Positions 18,768 through 27,883 of a stretch of 64,000 nucleotides of DNA are shown here, in pieces; position 1 is the stretch's first letter, and each line of letters opens with the position of its first letter. The notes beneath the pieces are model-generated. The model was not told where the DNA came from. It did no database searches and saw only the letters and a list, made by a program, of their open reading frames with translations. The stretch is from Deltaproteobacteria bacterium (GTDB taxonomy: Bacteria; Desulfobacterota; Binatia; UTPRO1). The position numbers and the translations under genes were made by a program. The DNA lies in assembly GCA_020852955.1 (NCBI GenBank), contig JADYZW010000059.1, positions 1 to 64,000 on the forward strand, read 5' to 3'.

Positions 18768-20780
18768 GTGCGCATGGGGGTGAAGGGGAGCGAGGACGCA
18801 GCGGTCGGATCGGGGAGCGAGCCGGCGCGATTCGTGATCGCGAACCTCGCGCCGACGGTCGACGCGGGCCGCCACCCGATCAAGCGCGTCCTCGGCGACC
18901 CCTGTCCGGTGACGGCCGACATCCTGCGCGACGGTCACGACGTCCTGGCCGGCCGCATCGCGTTCCGCGGCCCCGGCGACGCGGCCTGGCGCTACGCTCC
19001 GCTCGCCTACGACTACGACACGGACCGCTGGCACGGGAGCTTCCTCCCGGATCGGCTCGGCCGCTGGACGTACACCATCGAGGCCTGGACGGACCGTGTC
19101 GCCACCTGGCGGCGCGCGCTCGCGGCGCGGGTCGACGCGGGGCGCGACCTCGAGGCGGATCTCCGCGAAGGCGCGGCGCTCCTCCACGCCGCGGCGCGGC
19201 ACGCGCCGGCCGCGGTCTCGGCAACGATCGAGCGCGCCGCCGCCGCGCTCGGCCGCGCCGACGCGGCTCCCGCCGCACGCGCGGCGACGGCCCTCCGCGC
19301 CGACGCGCTCCCGGAGCTGGTCGCGCGCCATCTCCCCGTCCCCGACCGGACGCGCCACGTCGACGATCTCGTCGTGATCGTCGATCGCGAGCGCGCCCGC
19401 TTCGCCGCCTGGTACGAGCTGTTCCCCCGCTCGTCGAGCCCGGTGCCCGGCCGGCACGGTACGCTGCGCGACGCGGCCGAGCGCTTGCCCGCGATCGCGG
19501 CGCTCGGATTCGACGTCGTCTACCTTCCACCGGTCCACCCGATCGGGCGCACCCACCGCAAAGGCCCCAACGGCGCCCCGACCGCCGGACCCGACGATCC
19601 GGGAAGCCCGTGGGCGATAGGAGGGAGCGCCGGCGGCCACACCGCGATCGAGCCGGCGCTCGGGACGCTCGCCGACTTCGACCATCTCGTCGCCGTGGCG
19701 GCGCGCCACGGTCTGGAGATCGCGCTCGACTTCGCGCCCCACTGCTCGCCGGACCATCCCTGGATCCGCGAGCACCCCGACTGGTTCGTCCGGCGCGCCG
19801 ACGGCTCACTCAAGTGCGCCGAGAACCCGCCCTACACCTTCGAAGACATCGTGCCGGTCGACTTCTGGTGCGCCGACCGCGCGGCGCTCTGGACGGCATG
19901 GCGCGACGTCGTACTCTTCTGGGTCGCGCACGGCGTCCGCGCCTTCCGCGTCGACAATCCGCACACGAAGCCGTTCGCCTTCTGGGAATGGCTGATCGCG
20001 GAGGTCACCCGCGCGCACCCCGACGTGCTCTTCCTCGCCGAGGCCTTCACCCGTCCGAAGACGCTCCGGGCGCTCGCGGCGCTCGGCTTCAGCCAGTCGT
20101 ACACCTACTTCATCTGGCGGACGACGGCGGCCGAGCTGCGCGCCTATCTGACCGACCTCACCCGGGGAGAGTTCGCCGAGTTCCTGCGCCCGGCCTTCTT
20201 CCCGACAACGCCCGACGTGCTGCACGCCTACCTCCAGACCGGCGGCCGGGCGGCCTTCCGCGTGCGCTTGCTGCTGGCCGCGACGCTCTCCCCGCTCTAC
20301 GGCATCTACAGCGGCTACGAGCTCTGCGAGGGAATCCCGCTGCGCCCCGGTGGTGAGGAGTACCTCGACTCGGAGAAGTTCCAGCTGCGCCAGCGCGACT
20401 ACGACGCCGCGGGCAACCTGAACGACGATCTGCGCGCGCTCAACGGCCTCCGGCGGCGCCACCGCGCGCTCCAGCGCGTCGACAACGTCGCCTTTCACGA
20501 CGCGGGCGCCGAGCAGCTGCTGTGGTATTCGAAGCGCGGCGATGCCCCGGAGGAGACCTTGCTCGTCGTCGTGAACCTCGATCCGCACCAGACGCGCGAG
20601 TCCATGGTCGAGGTCCCCCTCGATCTGCTCGGTCTCGGCGAGGACGCGACCTTCGAGGTCGAAGATCTGCTGAGCGGCGAGCGCTACGCGTGGCGCGGCC
20701 GTCGCGCCTACGTCCGGCTCGACCCCGCCGATCGCGTCGGCCAGATCTTCCGCCTCCACGCGCCGGGCGCCCCCGCATGA
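18768..20780 (+). CDS. glgE: alpha-1,4-glucan:maltose-1-phosphate maltosyltransferase
   Basis: About 670 residues, GH13 subfamily 3. It extends alpha-1,4-glucan using maltose-1-phosphate. The N-terminal domain has HPIKRVLGDPCPVTADILRD. The catalytic barrel shows ELFPRSSSP, VVYLPPVHPIGRTHRKG and IALDFAPHCSPDHPW. The nucleophile is Asp396 in FRVDNPHTKPF, the acid/base is Glu425 in FLAEAFTRP, and YGIYSGYELCEG follows. Positions match the characterised Streptomyces enzyme within two residues (from memory). The start is the GTG at 18768 or the ATG at 18774. First gene of a four-gene operon joined by 4-bp overlaps. No TreS, maltokinase or GlgM, the known sources of maltose-1-phosphate, is in the window. 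Confidence 0.95.
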   Translation: MRMGVKGSEDAAVGSGSEPARFVIANLAPTVDAGRHPIKRVLGDPCPVTADILRDGHDVLAGRIAFRGPGDAAWRYAPLAYDYDTDRWHGSFLPDRLGRWTYTIEAWTDRVATWRRALAARVDAGRDLEADLREGAALLHAAARHAPAAVSATIERAAAALGRADAAPAARAATALRADALPELVARHLPVPDRTRHVDDLVVIVDRERARFAAWYELFPRSSSPVPGRHGTLRDAAERLPAIAALGFDVVYLPPVHPIGRTHRKGPNGAPTAGPDDPGSPWAIGGSAGGHTAIEPALGTLADFDHLVAVAARHGLEIALDFAPHCSPDHPWIREHPDWFVRRADGSLKCAENPPYTFEDIVPVDFWCADRAALWTAWRDVVLFWVAHGVRAFRVDNPHTKPFAFWEWLIAEVTRAHPDVLFLAEAFTRPKTLRALAALGFSQSYTYFIWRTTAAELRAYLTDLTRGEFAEFLRPAFFPTTPDVLHAYLQTGGRAAFRVRLLLAATLSPLYGIYSGYELCEGIPLRPGGEEYLDSEKFQLRQRDYDAAGNLNDDLRALNGLRRRHRALQRVDNVAFHDAGAEQLLWYSKRGDAPEETLLVVVNLDPHQTRESMVEVPLDLLGLGEDATFEVEDLLSGERYAWRGRRAYVRLDPADRVGQIFRLHAPGAPA

Positions 20781-22900
20781 GCGCGAACGACGTGCGCGTC
20801 TGGCCCGGCGCTCCGCAGCCGCTCGGCGCCACCTGGGACGGCGAAGGCGTGAACTTCGCGATCTTCTCCACCCACGCGACGGCGGTGGAGCTCTGCCTCT
20901 TCGACGACGCCGACCGCGAGCGCGCGCGCGTCCCGCTGGTCGAACGCGACCAGGGCGTCTGGCACGCCTACCTGCCGGACGTCCGCCCCGGTCAGCGCTA
21001 CGGCTATCGGGTCCACGGACCGTACGATCCGCGACGCGGTCACCGCTTCAACCCGCAGAAGCTCCTGGTCGACCCGTACGCGCGGGCGCTCGGCGACGGC
21101 GGCCGGTTCGGGCCCTCGCTCTTCGGCTTCGCTCCGGCGGAGCTCGAGGACGATCTCGTCCCGAGCCCGGTGGACAGCGCCGGGGCCGCGCCGAAGAGCG
21201 TCGTCGTCGAGTCCGCGTTCACATGGGGCGACGATCGCCCGCCCCGCGTCCCGTGGAGCCGCACCGTGATGTACGAGTGCCACGTGAAGGGCCTCACCGC
21301 GCGGCACCCCGAGGTGCCGGCGCGCCTGCGCGGCACGTACCTGGGACTCGCGACCGACCCCGTGGTGCAGCACCTCCAGAGCCTCGGCGTCACCACGATC
21401 GAGCTCCTGCCGATCCACCAGGCGATCGTCGATCGCTATCTCTCCGCGCGCGGTCTCACGAACTACTGGGGCTACAACACCCTCGCCTTCTTCGCGCCCG
21501 ACGTCCGCTTCGCGACCGCCGGCGGCGGCGCCCAGGTCGCCGAGTTCAAGACGATGGTGAAGCGCCTCCATCGCGCCGGCCTCGAGGTGATCCTCGACGT
21601 CGTCTACAACCACACCGGCGAGGGCGATCACCGCGGGCCGACGCTCTCCCTGCGCGGCATCGACAACGCCGTCTACTACCGCCTCGATCCGCACGATCCG
21701 CGCTCCTACGTCGACGTCACCGGCTGCGGCAACACGTTGAACCTTCCGCACCCGCGCACGACCCAGCTCGTGCTCGACAGCCTGCGGTACTGGGTCGAGG
21801 AGATGCACGTCGACGGCTTCCGCTTCGATCTGGCGCCCGTGCTCGGCCGCGGCGCCTCCGTCGACGCGCGCAGCGACGCCTTCTTCGAGGTGGTGCGCCA
21901 GGATCCGATCCTCTCGCGGGTCAAGCTCGTCGCCGAGCCGTGGGACCTCGGACCCGGCGGCGACTGGGGCGGCGCCTTCCCGGCCGGATGGTCGGAATGG
22001 AACGGCCGCTTCCGCGACGGCGTTCGCCGGTTCTGGCGCGGCGACCCGGGACGCATCGCCGACCTCGCGTCGCGCCTTTCCGGCTCGAGCGACCTCTTCG
22101 GATCGAACGGCCGGAACGCCGACGCGAGCATCAACTTCGTCACCTGCCACGACGGATTCACGCTGCGCGACCTCGTGAGCTACGAGCGCAAGCACAACGA
22201 GGCGAACGGCGAGGACAACCGCGACGGCACCAACGACAACTGGAGTCGCAACTGGGGCGCCGAGGGGCCGACGGAGGCGGTCGAGGTGCTGCGGCAGCGC
22301 GCCAGCACCGAGCGCAATCTCCTGGCGACGCTCGCGTTCTCGCAGGGCGTCCCGATGCTTCTCGCGGGCGACGAGATGCACCGCACGCAGCACGGCAACA
22401 ACAACGCCTATTGCCAGGACTCGGAGCTAAGCTGGATCGACTGGAGCCTCGATCAGGCGGCCCGCGACCTGCTCGCGTTCACGCGCCGCGTGCTCGCGAT
22501 CCGCGCCGGCAATCCCGTGCTGCGGCGCCGGAGCTTCTTCCACGGCAGCGAGATTTCGGGCACGGGCCTGAAGGACGTCGCCTGGCTGCGTCCCGACGGC
22601 CAGGAGCTCACCGAAGCCGACTGGCACGCGCCCGAAGCGCACGTGCTCGGGATGCTGATCCACGGCCAGGCGACCGACGAGAAGGACGAGCGCGGCCGCC
22701 CGGTCGTCGGCCGGACCTTGCTGCTGCTCGTGAACGGCGGAACGCGCCCGCGCGCCTTCACCCTGCCGCGCCTCGGCCGCCCCGGCGAGTGGTGCGAGCT
22801 CGTGCACACCGCCCGCAACACGACCCGCACGATCAAGACCGAGGTCGTGAACCTGGTCGGCCACTCCCTCGTGCTCCTGCGCTACGAGGATCGCGGGTGA
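20777..22900 (+). CDS. glgX: glycogen debranching enzyme GlgX
   Basis: 707-residue GH13 isoamylase-type enzyme that hydrolyses alpha-1,6 branches left on limit dextrin. The N-terminal CBM48-like region begins GATWDGEGVNFAIFSTHA. The catalytic domain contains VYECHVKGLT, GVTTIELLPIHQ, NYWGYNTLAFFAPD and VVYNHTGEG. The nucleophile is Asp351 (GFRFDLAP), the acid/base is Glu387 (VAEPWDLG), and TCHDGFTLRDLVSY follows. Full length. Its ATG overlaps the glgE stop (ATGA), so translational coupling is likely. Confidence 0.95.
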   Translation: MSANDVRVWPGAPQPLGATWDGEGVNFAIFSTHATAVELCLFDDADRERARVPLVERDQGVWHAYLPDVRPGQRYGYRVHGPYDPRRGHRFNPQKLLVDPYARALGDGGRFGPSLFGFAPAELEDDLVPSPVDSAGAAPKSVVVESAFTWGDDRPPRVPWSRTVMYECHVKGLTARHPEVPARLRGTYLGLATDPVVQHLQSLGVTTIELLPIHQAIVDRYLSARGLTNYWGYNTLAFFAPDVRFATAGGGAQVAEFKTMVKRLHRAGLEVILDVVYNHTGEGDHRGPTLSLRGIDNAVYYRLDPHDPRSYVDVTGCGNTLNLPHPRTTQLVLDSLRYWVEEMHVDGFRFDLAPVLGRGASVDARSDAFFEVVRQDPILSRVKLVAEPWDLGPGGDWGGAFPAGWSEWNGRFRDGVRRFWRGDPGRIADLASRLSGSSDLFGSNGRNADASINFVTCHDGFTLRDLVSYERKHNEANGEDNRDGTNDNWSRNWGAEGPTEAVEVLRQRASTERNLLATLAFSQGVPMLLAGDEMHRTQHGNNNAYCQDSELSWIDWSLDQAARDLLAFTRRVLAIRAGNPVLRRRSFFHGSEISGTGLKDVAWLRPDGQELTEADWHAPEAHVLGMLIHGQATDEKDERGRPVVGRTLLLLVNGGTRPRAFTLPRLGRPGEWCELVHTARNTTRTIKTEVVNLVGHSLVLLRYEDRG

Positions 22901-25086
22901 GCGACGCCCTCGTCGCGGCCGAGCGCCGCCTCGCCGCCGGCCGCCACCCGACCCCGCACGACGTCCTCGGCGCCCATCCCGCCACGGTCGGCGGGGTCGC
23001 CGGCGCGATCGTGCGCGCGTTCCACCCGGACGCGACGGCGGTCGAGGTGCTCGGGAGCGACGGCCGGGCGACGCCGGCGGCGGCCCGCGGCAACGGCGTG
23101 TTCGCCGCCTTCCTCGCGGGCGTCTCCCCGCCCTTCCCCTACCGCCTCCGCTTCCACTTCGGAGGCGACCGCACCTGGGAGCGCGACGATCCGTACCGCT
23201 TCCTCCCGACGCTCGGCGAGCTCGATCTCCACCTCTTCGGCGAAGGCACGCACCGCCGTCTGTGGCGCCACCTCGGCGCCCATCCGCGCCGCGTCGACGG
23301 CATCGACGGCGTCGGGTTCGCCGTCTGGGCGCCAAGCGCCCAGCGCGTCTCGGTGGTCGGGGACTTCTGCGGCTGGGACGGCCGCCTCTTCCCGATGCGC
23401 CAGCTCGGCGCCTCCGGCGTCTTCGAGCTCTTCGTCCCCGAGGTGGCGCCCGGAGCGCTCTACAAGTACGAGCTCGTCACCCCGGAAGGCGCGCTCCGCC
23501 TCAAGACGGATCCCTTCGCGGCGGCGATGGAGCGCGAGCCCGGGACGGCCTCGCGCGTCGTCGCCGACAGCGCCTACGCCTGGGGCGACGACGTCTGGAT
23601 GGCGGCGCGACGCGCCCACGATCCGGCGCGCAGCCCGATGGCGATCTACGAGGTCCACCTCGGGTCGTGGGCGCGCGTGCCCCACGAAGGGAACCGCTCG
23701 CTCGGCTACCGCGAGACCGCCCCGCGCCTCGCGCGGCACGCGCGCGAGCTCGGCTTCACGCACGTCGAGCTGCTGCCGATCATGGAGCACCCGTTCGAGG
23801 CCTCCTGGGGCTACCAGGTGACGGGCTACTACGCGCCGACGGGGCGCTGGGGCGCGCCGGACGACTTCCGTTACTTCGTCGACACCTGCCACCAGCACGG
23901 CCTCGGCGTCATCCTCGACTGGGTTCCGGCGCACTTCCCACGCGACGACCACGCGCTCCGCCGCTTCGATGGGACGGCGCTCTACGAGCACGACGACCCG
24001 CGGCGCGGCGAGCACCCCGACTGGGGCACGCTCATCTTCAACTACGGCCGGCGCGAGGTCGCGAACTTCCTGATCGCCAACGCCCTCTACTGGCTCGACG
24101 AGTTCCACGTCGACGGGCTGCGCATCGACGCGGTCGCCTCGATGCTCTACCTCGACTACAGCCGGCGCGAGGGCGAGTGGCTGCCGAACCGGTACGGCGG
24201 ACGCGAGAACCTCGAGGCCGTGGCCTTCCTCCGCGACCTGAACGACACGATCGCCGCCGAGCAGCCGGGCTGCTGCACCATCGCCGAGGAGTCGACGGCG
24301 TGGCCGGGCGTCACGCACCCGACCAACGCCGGCGGCCTCGGGTTCTCGCTCAAGTGGAACATGGGCTGGATGCACGACACGCTCGGCTACTTCGCGCGCG
24401 AGCCGATCCACCGGCGTTTCCACCACGACGAGCTCACCTTCGCGATGCTCTACGAGCACCGCGAGCGCTTCGTGAACCCGCTGTCGCACGACGAGGTCGT
24501 GCACGGGAAGCGCTCCCTGCTCGCGAAGATGCCCGGCGACGAGTGGCAGCAGCTCGCGAATCTCCGCACGCTCCTCGCCTACCAGTACACGCGGCCGGGA
24601 AAGCAGCTCCTCTTCATGGGGACCGAGCTCGCCCCCTCCCGTGAGTGGAACCACGACGCGAGCCTCGACTGGCAGCTCGGGGAGCAGCCCTCCCGCCGCG
24701 GTCTCGCGCGCTTCCTCGCCGCGCTTGGCACGCTCTATGCGGGCACCCCGTGCTTCTGGCGCGGCGACCCCGACGCCGCGTCGTTCGCCTGGATCGATTG
24801 CGCCGACCGCGCCGCCTCGGTCGTGAGCTATCAGCGCCGCGACGGCGACGCGCACGCCGTCGTCGTGCTGAACCTGACGCCCGTACCCCGCCCCGGATAC
24901 CGGCTCGGCGTGCCGGGCGCGGACCGCTACGCGCTCCGACTCGACAGCGACGCCGCCTTCTTCGGCGGCTCGGGGCACCTCCACACCGACGTCTTCGCCG
25001 CCGAACCGCTGCCCTGGCAGGGTCAGCCGCGCTCGATCCAGCTGACGTTGCCGCCGCTCGCGGCGCTCGTCCTCACGCCGGCATGA
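22897..25086 (+). CDS. glgB: 1,4-alpha-glucan branching enzyme
   Basis: 729-residue GH13 enzyme that creates alpha-1,6 branches in glycogen or in the GlgE product. The GTG start overlaps the glgX stop (GTGA). An extra N-terminal domain (about 1-110) precedes the CBM48 region with GVGFAVWAPSAQRVSVVGDF. The barrel contains MAIYEVHLGSWAR, HVELLPIMEHPFEASWGYQ and ILDWVPAHFP. The nucleophile is Asp411 (LRIDAVASMLY), the acid/base is Glu464 (TIAEESTAW), and PLSHDEVVHGKRSLL is complete. Typical full-length bacterial form. Confidence 0.97.
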   Translation: MSDALVAAERRLAAGRHPTPHDVLGAHPATVGGVAGAIVRAFHPDATAVEVLGSDGRATPAAARGNGVFAAFLAGVSPPFPYRLRFHFGGDRTWERDDPYRFLPTLGELDLHLFGEGTHRRLWRHLGAHPRRVDGIDGVGFAVWAPSAQRVSVVGDFCGWDGRLFPMRQLGASGVFELFVPEVAPGALYKYELVTPEGALRLKTDPFAAAMEREPGTASRVVADSAYAWGDDVWMAARRAHDPARSPMAIYEVHLGSWARVPHEGNRSLGYRETAPRLARHARELGFTHVELLPIMEHPFEASWGYQVTGYYAPTGRWGAPDDFRYFVDTCHQHGLGVILDWVPAHFPRDDHALRRFDGTALYEHDDPRRGEHPDWGTLIFNYGRREVANFLIANALYWLDEFHVDGLRIDAVASMLYLDYSRREGEWLPNRYGGRENLEAVAFLRDLNDTIAAEQPGCCTIAEESTAWPGVTHPTNAGGLGFSLKWNMGWMHDTLGYFAREPIHRRFHHDELTFAMLYEHRERFVNPLSHDEVVHGKRSLLAKMPGDEWQQLANLRTLLAYQYTRPGKQLLFMGTELAPSREWNHDASLDWQLGEQPSRRGLARFLAALGTLYAGTPCFWRGDPDAASFAWIDCADRAASVVSYQRRDGDAHAVVVLNLTPVPRPGYRLGVPGADRYALRLDSDAAFFGGSGHLHTDVFAAEPLPWQGQPRSIQLTLPPLAALVLTPA

Positions 25087-27257
25087 GCGCGACGGCAACG
25101 CCGCGCCCGGCGCTGCGACGACTCGCCGCCCGCCTCGGCATCCTCCCGCGCTACGTCGACACGCGCGGCGTCACGCGGCGCACCTCCGATCGCACCGCGG
25201 AGGCGCTCGCCGCGGCCCTCGGTCACGACGCCTCGACCGAAGCGGAGGCCGCGCACGCCGCCCGGCGCCTCGCCGCGCACGACGAGGCGCCGCTCGCGCC
25301 GACCCGCGTCTGCGAGCCGGCGGCGGCGCGCCGGCTGCCGGTGGCGCTTCCCCCCGCGCACCGCGGGCGGCGCGGCGAATGGCACGTCGAGCTCGTCGAC
25401 GAGCAGGGCGACCGCACGGCCGCATCGGGGCGCGTCCACGGGCGCCGCGCCGAGGCGTCGCTCGGACTGCCCGTCACGCCGCCGCACGGCTACCACCGCT
25501 TGCGGCTCACGCTCGTCGCGCCCGGCGCGGCCGACGTCGCCGCCGAGCAGACGCTGATCGTCGCGCCGCCGCGCTGCCCGCTGCCGCGCGAGCGCCTCGG
25601 CGGGCGCGCCGTGTTCGGCCTGCTCGCGAACCTCTACGCCGTCGAGAGCGGCCGCAACTGGGGCGCCGGCGATCTCGGCGATCTCGGAACCCTCGTCGAC
25701 TTCGCCGGCAGCCTCGGCGCCGCGTTCGTCGGCGTGAATCCGCTGCACGCGCTCCGCAACACGCGCCGCGACATCAGCCCGTACAGCCCCGTGAGCCGGC
25801 TCTACCGGAACCCCCTCTACCTCGACATCGAGGCCGTGCCCGAGATCGCCGATACCCCGAGCGTCGCGCGCGCCCTCGCCGGCCGCGCCATGCGCGCGCG
25901 CCTCGAACGCCTCCGCGGCGGATCGCGCGTCGACTACGCGGGCGTGATGGCCCTGAAGGCTCCCGTGATCGCGGCGCTCCACCGCACGTTCGCGCGCCTC
26001 CACGGCGGCGCGGAGACGGCGCGCGGGCAGGCGTACCGCCGCTACTGCCGCGCGGAAGGCTCCGCCCTCCGCGATTTCGCCACGTACGTCGCGCTCGACG
26101 AGCACCTCGCCGCGAGCGCCGGCCGCGACTGGCGCCGCTGGCCCCGCGCCTACCGCGATCCGGCGTCGCCGGCCGTCGAGGCGTTCCGGGTGCGCCATGC
26201 CGCGGCGATCGAGCGGGCGCAGTGGGTCCAGTTCGAGCTCGACCGCCAGCTCGCCGCGGTCGCCGCGCGCGGCCGGCGCGCGGGGCTCGCGATCGGCGTC
26301 TATCAGGACGTCGCGCTCGGCTCGGCGGCCCACAGCGCGGACGCGTGGGCGTTTCCCGGGCGCTTCGTGCTCGACGGCACGAGCCTCGGTGCGCCGCCGG
26401 ACGGCCTGGCGCCCGGCGGCCAGCACTGGGGCCTGCCGCCGCTCGATCCGCACGTGCTCCGCCGCAACGGCTACGCGTACTGGACGCGGCTCCTGCGGTC
26501 GGCGTTCCGCCACGCCGGCGCCCTCCGCATCGACCACGTCCTCGGCCTCTTCCGGCAGTTCTGGATCCCGCCCCGGCGCCCCGGCGTCGAGGGCGCATAC
26601 GTGCGGTTTCCCGCCGACGATCTGCTCGGGATCCTCGCGCTCGAGAGCGCGCGCGCCGGCGCGCTCGTGATCGGCGAGGATCTCGGCACCGTTCCGCCCG
26701 GCCTCCCGGAACGCCTGCGCGAAGCCGGCGTGCTGTCGACCCGCGTCCTGCTCTTCTCGCGCGACCGGCGGGGGGCGTTCTTGCGGGCTCCGGCGTATCC
26801 CCGTCAGGCCCTGCTCGGCGCGAACACCCACGACATGGCGCCGCTCGCGGGCTGGACGGCGGGACGCGACCTCGTCCTGCGCCGCCGACACGGCCAGCTG
26901 CGGAGCGCGCGCGAGCTCGCGGCCGCGCAGCGCGAGCGGCGCGGCGCCGTCGCCGCGCTCCGCGCGCGGCTGGTCGACGCCGGGCTCTGGCCGGCCGATC
27001 GCCCCGCCGACGGCGCCGACCCGGCCTTCCGCGGCGCCGTGCACGCGTTTCTCTGCCGCACGCCGAGCGCGCTCGTCGGCATCGCGCTCGACGACCTCGC
27101 GGGGGTCGTCGATCCCGTGAACCTTCCGGGCGTCGACCTGGACCGCTACCCGAGCTGGAGCCGTCGTCCCGGTCTCCCGCTCGAGCGCCTCGCGACCGAT
27201 CCGGCGGTCGCGCTCGCGTTGGCGGGAATGGCGCGCCGTCGTCGTCCCGGACGCTGA
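25083..27257 (+). CDS. malQ: 4-alpha-glucanotransferase (amylomaltase)
   Basis: 724-residue GH77 enzyme that disproportionates maltodextrins. It is the longer E. coli-like form, with an N-terminal extension of about 160 residues rich in Ala/Arg before the core. The core begins VFGLLANLYAVESGRNWGAGD, with ISPYSPVSRLYRNPLYLDI. The nucleophile is Asp484 (LRIDHVLGLFRQFW), the acid/base is Glu532 (VIGEDLGTVP), and the third carboxylate is in ANTHDMAPL. It overlaps glgB by ATGA and closes the operon, suggesting it recycles short chains released by GlgX. Confidence 0.93.
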   Translation: MSATATPRPALRRLAARLGILPRYVDTRGVTRRTSDRTAEALAAALGHDASTEAEAAHAARRLAAHDEAPLAPTRVCEPAAARRLPVALPPAHRGRRGEWHVELVDEQGDRTAASGRVHGRRAEASLGLPVTPPHGYHRLRLTLVAPGAADVAAEQTLIVAPPRCPLPRERLGGRAVFGLLANLYAVESGRNWGAGDLGDLGTLVDFAGSLGAAFVGVNPLHALRNTRRDISPYSPVSRLYRNPLYLDIEAVPEIADTPSVARALAGRAMRARLERLRGGSRVDYAGVMALKAPVIAALHRTFARLHGGAETARGQAYRRYCRAEGSALRDFATYVALDEHLAASAGRDWRRWPRAYRDPASPAVEAFRVRHAAAIERAQWVQFELDRQLAAVAARGRRAGLAIGVYQDVALGSAAHSADAWAFPGRFVLDGTSLGAPPDGLAPGGQHWGLPPLDPHVLRRNGYAYWTRLLRSAFRHAGALRIDHVLGLFRQFWIPPRRPGVEGAYVRFPADDLLGILALESARAGALVIGEDLGTVPPGLPERLREAGVLSTRVLLFSRDRRGAFLRAPAYPRQALLGANTHDMAPLAGWTAGRDLVLRRRHGQLRSARELAAAQRERRGAVAALRARLVDAGLWPADRPADGADPAFRGAVHAFLCRTPSALVGIALDDLAGVVDPVNLPGVDLDRYPSWSRRPGLPLERLATDPAVALALAGMARRRRPGR

Positions 27258-27300
27258 CGCGCGCCCCGCCGCCGACGCACCAGCGCCGTCTCCTCCGCAC

Positions 27301-27334
27301 GCCCTGCCCGCGGCGCGTACCGCTGCGGTAGGGC
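27301..27334 (+). terminator. possible hairpin after the glg operon
   Basis: GCCCTGCC (27301-27308) can pair with GGTAGGGC (27327-27334), one G-U, with further pairing inside. No U-tract follows, so a Rho-independent terminator is only a possibility. It lies 44 bp after the malQ stop. Confidence 0.3.
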
Positions 27335-27473
27335 GTACGGACACCGCTCATGCCCCACCGTGACGGCCGTCATGTGCGAGCGTCGACCCGCCGTGGTCGG
27401 TCGGAACGCGCGCCCGGCGTCGCCCTCGCGAAGAGACCGACGGTCCGACCGGCGCCGTTGCCCAATCCGAACG

Positions 27474-27875
27474 ATGCCGTCCTATCGCTTCATCGCCCGC
27501 ATGTGGTGCGTCGTCTTCGTCGTCGTGGGGTGTCTGTTCCTCCTCGTTCCCGATCGCCTGGCGCGCCTCCTGACGGAGAGCGGCGGCGCGCTCGGGTTGT
27601 CCGGCACCATCGTCGCCGCGCCCGCAACGTTGTGGCACGTGCTGGCGCTTTCCTTGATGGGAGCGCTCGCCTGCCTCGCCTGGCTGGCGGCGCGCGAGCC
27701 CGGCGAGCGCGCTTTCGGCACGGTGATCGTGGTCGCCAAGGGAATCAGCGTCGCGGGCTTCATCGCCTTGAGCGCCGCCCACGGCAGCATCTGGCTGCTG
27801 TGCGCCGGAGCGGACGCGTTCGTCGCGGCGACCCTCCTCGCGACCCGGCCGCCGGGGCGCGCGCCCTCGCGCTGA
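27474..27875 (+). CDS. small integral membrane protein, unknown function
   Basis: 133 residues with about four hydrophobic helices: MWCVVFVVVGCLFLLVP, LWHVLALSLMGALACLAWLA, VIVVAKGISVAGFIALSA and the LLCAGADAFVAATLLA region. The ATG at 27474 places the first helix right after a short basic N-terminus; the frame is open upstream to 27360 but that part is not hydrophobic or family-like. It ends 8 bp before the GMC oxidoreductase start, so the two are probably cotranscribed. No catalytic motif is seen. Confidence 0.6.
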   Translation: MPSYRFIARMWCVVFVVVGCLFLLVPDRLARLLTESGGALGLSGTIVAAPATLWHVLALSLMGALACLAWLAAREPGERAFGTVIVVAKGISVAGFIALSAAHGSIWLLCAGADAFVAATLLATRPPGRAPSR

Positions 27876-27883
27876 CGGCCGCC

